Assembly (NCBI GenBank): GCA_965116015.1
Contig: OZ220477.1
Location: forward strand, 2,294,001 to 2,358,000
Direction of reading: 5' to 3'
Length of the DNA stretch: 64,000 nucleotides
Source of the DNA: S5-327 sp965116015
Lineage (GTDB): Bacteria; Chloroflexota; Dehalococcoidia; Lucifugimonadales; Australimonadaceae
In this document: piece by piece, positions 58,348-64,000 of the stretch
Position numbering within the stretch: position 1 is the stretch's first letter
Layout of the letters: every line of letters starts with the position of its first letter
Made by a program: the position numbers and the translations under genes
The notes under the pieces: generated by a model
What the model saw: only the letters and a program-made list of their open reading frames with translations
What the model was told of the DNA's origin: nothing
Databases searched by the model: none

Positions 58348-59673
58348 ATGACGGCTATCGAAGAAGTGCAGCGGGAGATCGTGCAGACACAGGAGTTCGT
58401 GCGGGACAGGATCGACCCCATCACGCGCGAGCTGTCGCTCGTGCGCCAGGAGCAGGAGCGCCTCTCCGGCGAGGTGCGCCGCGCCCTCGAGCGCGACAAG
58501 GCTTCGCGCCGGGAGTCGCTCCTGGCCCGCCCGGCGAACGATCGGGTGCGCGTTCGGGGCGGCAAGCTCGACGGTTTCGACCTCGTGGATATGGCGATCG
58601 CCCGCAGCCTGCTGACGGCGCAGCAGGCCCGACCGCAGGACTACGATCCGCGAGCGTTGCGCGCCTGGGAGGACAGCGTCGCCAAAGCTATGGACTCCAC
58701 GACCGCGGGCGTCGGCGACGAACTCGTGCCCCAGGAGGCGGCGCGGCAGCTCTGGGCGGACGTGAACGCCGAAACGGCAGTGGCCTCGCTGTTCGACACC
58801 GTCGCGATGCCCTCGAATCCCTTCGACATCCCCCTCGAGCTGGGCGATGTGAACTGGTACCCCGGCTCCGCCAACACCGCAACCACCGCCACAGACCTCC
58901 GAACGGCGAAGCAGACGCTGACGGCCCACGAGCTCGTGGGGATGGTCCCCTGGGCCTACGAGCTGGATGAAGACGCAGTGATCGCGATGATGGCGGAGGT
59001 GCGCTCCACGCTGCTGCGGAACGCCGCGCAAGCCCTCGACGACGTCGTCCTCAACGCCGACCAGGCAACCACCGGCAACATCAACTACGACGGCGCCACC
59101 CTCACGAAAACGACCGCAGGCTACGCCCACTACCTCATCGGATTCGACGGCCTCGTGCGCCTGCCGCTCGCCGACAACACAGGCATGCGGAGCAACCACA
59201 ACTCCGCGCCCTCGGTCGCTATGTTCAACGCCTTGCGCCGGAAAATCGGGAAGTACGGGCTGCGCCCCTCGGAGCTGGCGTTCGTGATGGATGTGAACAC
59301 GTACATCGCCGTGGTCGGGCTCGACGGATTCCAAACGGTGGACAAGCTCGGCCCGCACGCGACGCTGCTCACCGGCCAGCTGGGATCCGTCGAGGGCGTG
59401 CCGGTAGTCGTGTCCGAGCAGCTGCGGGAAGCGGACGCGGACGGCAAAGTAACCGCCGCCGGGAACTCGTCGAACACCGGACGCCTGCTGCTGGTCAACC
59501 GCACGCAGTGGAGGAAAGGGTTCAAGCGCGAGCTGTTGATCGAAACAGAGCGGGACATCCAGAAACGCCAGAACGTGATGGTCGTCAGTATGCGCGCCGC
59601 ATTCGCCGAGCGCACGGGAAACCGGTCGACGGCGACGCACACGGCGCTGCTCTACAACGTCAGCCGTTCGTAG
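58348..59673 (+). CDS. Phage major capsid protein, HK97 fold
   Basis: The 441-residue protein has an N-terminal coiled-coil delta domain (about 1-55, removed by the protease in relatives), then the HK97-type capsid core with segments such as GDELVPQEAARQLWADV, FDIPLELGDVNWYP, TAHELVGMVPWAYELDEDA, and the C-terminal LGSVEGVPVVVSEQL and IQKRQNVMVVSMRAAFAER. It forms the icosahedral shell. The ATG follows AAGGAGA. The 146-base gap before it encodes nothing clear. After it comes a perfect 15-bp hairpin. Confidence 0.88.
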   Translation: MTAIEEVQREIVQTQEFVRDRIDPITRELSLVRQEQERLSGEVRRALERDKASRRESLLARPANDRVRVRGGKLDGFDLVDMAIARSLLTAQQARPQDYDPRALRAWEDSVAKAMDSTTAGVGDELVPQEAARQLWADVNAETAVASLFDTVAMPSNPFDIPLELGDVNWYPGSANTATTATDLRTAKQTLTAHELVGMVPWAYELDEDAVIAMMAEVRSTLLRNAAQALDDVVLNADQATTGNINYDGATLTKTTAGYAHYLIGFDGLVRLPLADNTGMRSNHNSAPSVAMFNALRRKIGKYGLRPSELAFVMDVNTYIAVVGLDGFQTVDKLGPHATLLTGQLGSVEGVPVVVSEQLREADADGKVTAAGNSSNTGRLLLVNRTQWRKGFKRELLIETERDIQKRQNVMVVSMRAAFAERTGNRSTATHTALLYNVSRS

Positions 59674-59741
59674 CGGCCCGCCCTTGCGGCGACTCCCGCC
59701 CCTCCGCGGGAACCTCGCGCGCTATCGCGTCGTTCCCTGCG

Positions 59742-59780
59742 GAGGGCCCGCTCGCTCCCCCGGCGAGCGAGCGGGCCCTC
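59742..59780. terminator. Perfect 15-bp hairpin after the capsid gene
   Basis: GAGGGCCCGCTCGCT (59742-59756) pairs with AGCGAGCGGGCCCTC (59766-59780) across a 9-base loop. There is no T-run on either side, so it is either a factor-dependent terminator or an RNA-stabilising structure. A TAAGCT box (59791-59796) immediately after it may start the hydrolase transcript. Confidence 0.55.
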
Positions 59781-59847
59781 CCCGCTGGTGTAAGCTACTT
59801 GGCGGCGCGCCCCGACGACGCCGAACAACGATGCAAGGGAGCTTTCT

Positions 59848-60672
59848 ATGGCTACTGTTACTACTGTCGAAAGAGTCTGGAACGAGAAGTACGCCGATAT
59901 GACGCACGGGAAGACACGCTACTGGGAAGCCGGCGCCGGCTTCCCAATCATCCTGATTCACGGCGCCGGTTGGACCAGCGGATGCGATTCGTGGGTGCGC
60001 AACATCGGCGCCCTCTCCGAGTGCTTCCACGTGTTCGCCATCGATTGCCTCAACTGGGGGGTTGGCGACGTATTCCAGCAGGAGTTCTCGTTCGCCTACC
60101 TCGTCGACCACGTCCGCGAGTTTATGGACGTCCAGGGCATCGAGCGGGCGAACTTCATCGGCCACTCGATGGGCGGCTGGATCGTGACGCTCCTGTCGTA
60201 CGAGAGCCCTAACCGCGTGAACAAGGCGGTGAACGTCGCAGGCGGCGGAACAGCCACGCGCCCCCTCCAGAATATGGTGGAGTTCAAGGTCCCAACCGAA
60301 GAGCAGATACGAGAGCAGCTCGCGAACCGCTTCCCGGAGGGAACGGTGGATGTCGAGAAGATCGCCGCGCCCTACATACGCAAGAACTCTCTCCCCGGGC
60401 ACGCCGAGGCGTTCGCAGCCGTGATGCGCCATATGACGAACCCCGACACCCGCATCCGCTACAACACCCTGCGGCGGATGCCGCACATCAAGGCTCCAAC
60501 GCTGGTGTGCTGGGGAACCAACGACGAGGTGAACGCCCTCGAGATGGGAGAGCAGACCGCCGCGACGATTCCCGGAGCGCGGCTTGTTCCCTTCGAGGGC
60601 GTCGGCCATATGCTCCCCCAGCAGGCGGCGGAGCGCTTCAACGAAGTCGCGCTCGAATTCCTCACAACATAA
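59848..60672 (+). CDS. Alpha/beta-hydrolase fold protein
   Basis: The 274-residue protein has the oxyanion segment LIHGAGWTSG (about 36-45), the nucleophile elbow GHSMGG with Ser107, the acid Asp in CWGTNDEVNA and the His in GVGHMLPQ near 250. It resembles C-C bond hydrolases, esterases and epoxide hydrolases; the substrate is unknown. AGGGAG precedes the ATG. It looks like a cellular gene inserted between phage head genes and has its own likely -10 box. Confidence 0.82.
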   Translation: MATVTTVERVWNEKYADMTHGKTRYWEAGAGFPIILIHGAGWTSGCDSWVRNIGALSECFHVFAIDCLNWGVGDVFQQEFSFAYLVDHVREFMDVQGIERANFIGHSMGGWIVTLLSYESPNRVNKAVNVAGGGTATRPLQNMVEFKVPTEEQIREQLANRFPEGTVDVEKIAAPYIRKNSLPGHAEAFAAVMRHMTNPDTRIRYNTLRRMPHIKAPTLVCWGTNDEVNALEMGEQTAATIPGARLVPFEGVGHMLPQQAAERFNEVALEFLTT

Positions 60673-60757
60673 GCGCTCCGCCCTCGGCGCCGCCGAGGCT
60701 CCGACGCGCGCCGCTGCTCCCACTACAACCCACGGACTACAACCACGGAGGGACGAA

Positions 60758-60781
60758 GCCCCCGGTCGACAGGCCGGGGGC
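60758..60781. other. Hairpin before the next phage gene
   Basis: GCCCCCGG (60758-60765) pairs with CCGGGGGC (60774-60781). It resembles the hairpin before the protease gene (both follow GGACRAGCC) but lacks a T-run. It lies 14 bases before the ATG at 60796. Confidence 0.5.
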
Positions 60782-60795
60782 GCTCTGCATTAACC

Positions 60796-61257
60796 ATGAC
60801 AACGCAACCAAGACCACGAAACGACTACGTCCCCCCTGTCCGCCCCCGCTCCGCGCGCCAGGACGGACTGCGCCGCTACACCCCCGGATACCTGGAAGAC
60901 CTGTCCGACACCAAGGCGCTCTACTTCCGCGCTCAGGCGCGAACCATCAAGCGGCAGACGCTGCTTCATCCAGCGCGCGGAAAGCGGCTGCGCCTCATCA
61001 ACCTCACAGTCGTGCAAACCAAGAGCGACGGCGTGCAGTTCTGCGAACTCTACTTCGGCGAGGGCGCCAACATCGCCGCGCATCCCGACAAAGCCGTCGC
61101 GATCGTTCGCGTCACCGACCTCGGCGCAGGATCAACCCGCACCTGGGGACGAGGCGCGGGCCCCGTCGGCGAACGGAACGAGCCTCTTAGCATCCGCTGG
61201 ACCTACAACCCCCTCACTCCGCACAACGTCATCATCGAATACACCGAGGAGCGCTGA
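60796..61257 (+). CDS. Hypothetical phage head-region protein
   Basis: The 153-residue protein has a basic, Pro/Arg-rich N-terminus (about 1-30) and a beta-rich rest with LLHPARGKRLRLINLTVVQT and IRWTYNPLTPHNVIIEYTE (read in short pieces). The fold pattern could suit a head-decoration or minor structural protein, which is an inference from position after the capsid gene. No Shine-Dalgarno is visible. It ends 2 bases before the connector gene. Confidence 0.6.
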   Translation: MTTQPRPRNDYVPPVRPRSARQDGLRRYTPGYLEDLSDTKALYFRAQARTIKRQTLLHPARGKRLRLINLTVVQTKSDGVQFCELYFGEGANIAAHPDKAVAIVRVTDLGAGSTRTWGRGAGPVGERNEPLSIRWTYNPLTPHNVIIEYTEER

Positions 61258-61259
61258 CA

Positions 61260-62074
61260 ATGGGAACCGAAGCCTACCGGTCGCTGTACGGCGACCTCGC
61301 AAAACTGAAAGATCCATCACTGCTGGACGATCCCGCAAGCGGCTCATCAGTAGACACAGAGCTGTTCCAGCTGCTCCTCGCAGTGTCGGAGGCAGTGGAC
61401 AACTACTGCAACCGCCACTTCTACGCCCTCGCAGCGGAGCGCTACTTCGACGCCAAAGGCGACGCGCTCCTCGCCGTCCCCGACCTGATCGCCATATCGT
61501 AGTCGCCACCGACGAGAACGACGATGGCGACTACGAAACGCTATGGGACGCGTCGGACTACCAGCTCCTGCCGCTGAACGCCTCTCCCGAAGCGTACTGG
61601 GGAACGCCCTACAACGCAGTGCGCGTGCGGTCGTCGAGAACGCAGAGGCAGTTCGCGCGAGGTCAGGCGCGCGTGCGCATCGCCGGAACGTGGGGCTACA
61701 GCGAGCGCCTCGAACCTTCCGGCTCCGCGCTTGCCGGCTCCGCGTCGCGCACCGCCGCCTTGAGAGTCGACAGTGCGGCCGACTTCGCGCCGGGCCAGAC
61801 GATCGCCATAGGAGCGGAGCGGATGCTCGTTACCGGAGCGTCGTCGCGAGCGATCACCGTGGCGCGAGGGCTGAACGGCACAACGCCCGCCCCGCACTCC
61901 AACAAAGCGAGAATCTCGATCGTCCGCTGGCCGGCCCCTGTCGAACGCGCGGCCCTCATCAACGCCGCCCGGATTTGGACCAGAGCCCCGGCGTTCGAGC
62001 CGTTCTACGTAGGTCCAGGCCAGGACACGGATGTGCGGCTGCTCCTGGAGCCGTACCGTCTGGGCGCCGCATGA
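61260..62074 (+). pseudogene. Frameshifted phage head-tail connector-like gene
   Basis: The first frame (61260-61502) starts MGTEAYRSLYGDLAKL and contains LLAVSEAVDNYCNRHFY, a pattern of phage head-tail connectors/adaptors, but stops early at 61500. The sequence continues in another frame from about 61497 (VVATDENDDGDYETLW) to the stop at 62074, including WGYSERLEP and ERAALINAARIWTRA. Reading back by one base near 61496 would join the two into one protein of about 271 residues. No slippery site is visible, so a one-base deletion or a sequencing error is more likely than programmed frameshifting. GAGGAG precedes the start. Confidence 0.7.
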
Positions 62075-62370
62075 GCGCTCTCACGCAGCGCGAACGCCTG
62101 GCGTCGCTCGAAGCGGCGCAGGGGGCTCACGCCACAGCCCACGAACTCACAGACCGCGTGTGGGCCGCCAAACTCGAGGCAATCGACGCCCGCCTGCGGA
62201 ACATCGAGCGAGCGCTCCTCGACCCCCCGCTGCCCCACGGCGCCCACGCCGGCGAGGAAACGCGCTGGCGTCCGAACCGGCGGGACATCGCCGTTGTCGG
62301 CGGGAGCGCAGGCGTCACATCTCTGGCCTGGTGGATTCTGGAAGCCGCAGGCGTTCTGGCGGCTGCGTGA
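62071..62370 (+). CDS. Coiled-coil plus single membrane helix protein, possible holin-like
   Basis: The 99-residue protein has an N-terminal coiled coil (about 5-50, LASLEAAQGAHATAHELTDR read in part), a basic linker, and a C-terminal membrane helix (about 76-98). The ATG overlaps the preceding stop (ATGA). Such proteins occur after connectors in tailed-phage modules and some act as holins, but no lysin gene follows. It is the last phage-type gene in the window; no tail genes come after it. Confidence 0.6.
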   Translation: MSALTQRERLASLEAAQGAHATAHELTDRVWAAKLEAIDARLRNIERALLDPPLPHGAHAGEETRWRPNRRDIAVVGGSAGVTSLAWWILEAAGVLAAA

Positions 62371-62525
62371 GCAGCGGCGCCGCCGCGGTCGAGGCGAATA
62401 GTAGGGTAGGGGGCCGCTCAGCCCCCCTCTCGAATATGCGCGGGTTGTGGGAGGCCGCTCCGTTGCCCGCGCGTTGCCCCATTCGGTAGACTGCCCCAAA
62501 GAGAATCCCTTCCCCAGGAGCAACC

Positions 62526-63902
62526 ATGGACGAGCGCATCCGCGACCGTATCGATTCGGTGCTGAAAGCTGCTGCGGGCCAGTACATCGAGATTCACGTC
62601 GAAGAAGCAGCCTCCTCCCACATCCGCTACAGAGGCCGCGACCTCGAAGAGATCGGGCGCGGAAGCGCGCTCGGCGGCAACGTCCGCGCCCTTGCCGGAG
62701 GCGGATGGGGGTTCGCCTCCTTCAACGACCTGAACGACCTGGAGCGAAAAGTCCGCCAGGCTGTCGACCAGGCGCGCATCATCGGCGGCGACCGCATCGA
62801 ACTCGCCGAAGTCCCAACCGTCGTCGACCACGTTCCGCCCGTCGTAGGACACGACCCCACAACGCTCGCGCTCGCCGACAAGAAAGGCGTGCTCGACGAA
62901 TACGTCGGAATAATGATGGGCGCGCCCGGCGTGCAGTCGGCAACCGTCGGCTACGCCGATGGACGCCGCCGTATGGTGTACGCAAACTCCGAAGGCTCAT
63001 ACGTCGACCAGGAGCGGATCGACGTGAACCTCCGGCTGAACGCGCAAGCGCGCAACGGCGCCGACGTGCAGCAGTACGGCGTTAGCCTGGGGAGCCTCGG
63101 CGATTTCGAATTCGTTATGGGCCTGCACGAGAACGCGCAGGAGGTCGCCGAGAAGGCCGTCGCCCTGCTCGACGCTCCGGAAGTGAAGGGGGGCGAGTAC
63201 ACCGTAGTGCTCGACCCCATCCTCGCGGGCGTGTTCATCCACGAAGCGTTCGGCCACCTCTCGGAAGCCGACCACATCTACGCCGAGCCGCGCCTGCAAG
63301 AGCTGATGAAACCCGGCAAGCGGTTCGGCGGAGCGCACCTCAACGTCAAGGACGGCGCGACAGTCCCGAGCGCCTCCCTCCGCGGCTCCTACGTCTACGA
63401 CGACGAGGGCGTTCAGGGACAGGAAACCGACCTCATCCGCGAGGGCGTCCTCGTCGGGCGCCTGCACTCGCGCGAAACGGCGGCGAAGCTCGGCGAGCGC
63501 CCCACCGGCAACGCGCGCGCCCTCAACTACCGGTTCGCCCCCATCGTCCGTATGACGAACACGTTCATCGTTCCCGGCGAATCAAGCGTCGACGACCTGT
63601 TCGCCGGCGTCGAGGACGGCCTCTACGTGAAGAACTGGTACGGCGGCATGACGTCAATGGAGATGTTCACCTTCTCAGCCGGCGAGGCGTACCGCATCCG
63701 CAACGGCCAGATCGCTGAGCTGTGCCGGCCCGTGATGCTCTCCGGCAACGTGTTCTCCACGCTCCACAACATCGACGCCATCGCCGGCGATCTGGAGATG
63801 AACGAGGGCGGCGGATGCGGAAAGGCGGGGCAGAGCCCCCTCCCAGTCTCGAACGGCAGCCCCCACATCCGCATTCGGCAGTGCCTCATCGGGGGAGCGT
63901 AG
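62526..63902 (+). CDS. tldD: Metalloprotease TldD
   Basis: The 458-residue protein has the zinc motif HEAFGH followed by LSEAD (about 239-249) and the family end NEGGGCGKAGQSP and SPHIRIRQCLIGG. TldD works with TldE/PmbA to degrade unfolded peptides and mature modified peptides (microcin B17 and similar). AGGAG precedes the ATG. tldE follows directly. It marks the return to chromosomal genes after the phage region. Confidence 0.93.
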   Translation: MDERIRDRIDSVLKAAAGQYIEIHVEEAASSHIRYRGRDLEEIGRGSALGGNVRALAGGGWGFASFNDLNDLERKVRQAVDQARIIGGDRIELAEVPTVVDHVPPVVGHDPTTLALADKKGVLDEYVGIMMGAPGVQSATVGYADGRRRMVYANSEGSYVDQERIDVNLRLNAQARNGADVQQYGVSLGSLGDFEFVMGLHENAQEVAEKAVALLDAPEVKGGEYTVVLDPILAGVFIHEAFGHLSEADHIYAEPRLQELMKPGKRFGGAHLNVKDGATVPSASLRGSYVYDDEGVQGQETDLIREGVLVGRLHSRETAAKLGERPTGNARALNYRFAPIVRMTNTFIVPGESSVDDLFAGVEDGLYVKNWYGGMTSMEMFTFSAGEAYRIRNGQIAELCRPVMLSGNVFSTLHNIDAIAGDLEMNEGGGCGKAGQSPLPVSNGSPHIRIRQCLIGGA

Positions 63903-64000
63903 CCATCGATTCCCACGCCGACACCCCCGCCGTCGCCGCGCGCATCCTCGAGCTCGCCTCAGCCGTAGCCGACCAAGCCGAGGTCTTCTACGTTGAATCC
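63881..64000 (+). CDS. tldE: Start of TldE/PmbA, cut by the window end
   Basis: About 40 residues are present. The segment AARILELASAVADQAEVFYVES matches the start of TldE/PmbA-type proteins (read as ILELASAVADQ and AEVFYVES). There is no ATG; an in-frame GTG at 63881 would overlap tldD by 22 bases, and an ATC at 63905 is the only codon near the expected start. The start is therefore uncertain. Pairing with TldD is the normal arrangement. Confidence 0.7.
   Translation, partial: MPHRGSVAIDSHADTPAVAARILELASAVADQAEVFYVES

Noticed and set aside
1..64000. tRNA, rRNA or tmRNA genes
   Set aside because: TTCGAAT-type T-arm fragments found (for example near 23965 and 29629) lie inside protein genes and lack matching acceptor stems.

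Overview
The window is a 64 kb piece of a GC-rich bacterial chromosome. Most likely it comes from a Chloroflexota bacterium of the Dehalococcoidia/SAR202 kind. This is an inference from high GC, single-membrane-style lipoproteins, a T-box leader on ileS, an F420/FMN-type split-barrel protein and haem A synthesis genes; no rRNA or marker phylogeny is available. Genes are packed into short operons with ATGA/GTGA/TTGA overlaps, and TTG and GTG starts are frequent. Several genes have a TANNNT -10 box only 5-7 bases before the start codon, which suggests leaderless mRNAs.

Layout. 1-2112 is an AT-richer island with a MORC-like GHKL ATPase, probably defence or restriction related. 2109-5775 holds a flavoprotein disulfide oxidoreductase, a mini CoxII-like membrane protein, ctaA and ctaB. 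5833-8187 (minus) is an odd catabolic operon with a decayed Rieske oxygenase, a cysteine-free Asp/Glu-racemase-superfamily protein, a zinc ribbon and an enoyl-CoA hydratase homologue. 8439-12944 carries an NHL lipoprotein, a MaoC pair, plsX, fabG and a PIG-L deacetylase. 13140-18272 has ygfZ with an A-type Fe-S carrier, an HTH/DUF2851 pair, a PAP2 phosphatase and ilvE. 18469-21295 holds the DNA-uptake genes comEC and comEA. 21356-33081 has an MFS transporter, a split-barrel oxidase, rph, ileS with its T-box, a ribbon-helix-helix pair, vsr, an SDR and nadX. 33176-42293 has a lipoprotein with a switch-like leader RNA, an EamA transporter, a MerR/HspR-like regulator divergent from htrA, a ThDP enzyme, recQ and a MATE transporter. 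42470-47014 is the rpmH-rnpA-yidD-yidC-jag cluster with an inserted beta-propeller lipoprotein. rtcB (47253-48446) has an attenuator-like leader, and tlyA follows.

49763-62370 is a phage-derived region. It starts with a divergent ImmA/XRE regulatory pair and a palindromic operator, followed by a Com-like zinc ribbon, TerL, portal, prohead protease, major capsid protein, a frameshifted head-tail connector and small membrane proteins. No tail, lysin, integrase or small-terminase gene is visible. Cellular-type genes (a tail-anchored leucine-rich-repeat protein, a GNAT acetyltransferase, an alpha/beta hydrolase) lie between the head genes. It could be a decaying prophage, a gene-transfer-agent-like cluster or a head-only satellite; the sequence alone does not decide. 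tldD and the start of tldE end the window.

Two signals run through the window. First, at ten places, nearly all gene 3' ends, short and often palindromic repeats recur with a period mostly of 50-62 bases. The sequence differs at each locus, and one set resembles a CRISPR array but has no cas genes nearby. Second, several leaders carry mutually exclusive RNA structures: the ileS T-box, the rtcB attenuator, a Shine-Dalgarno-sequestering leader at 33848-34010, and a terminator hairpin before the prohead protease.
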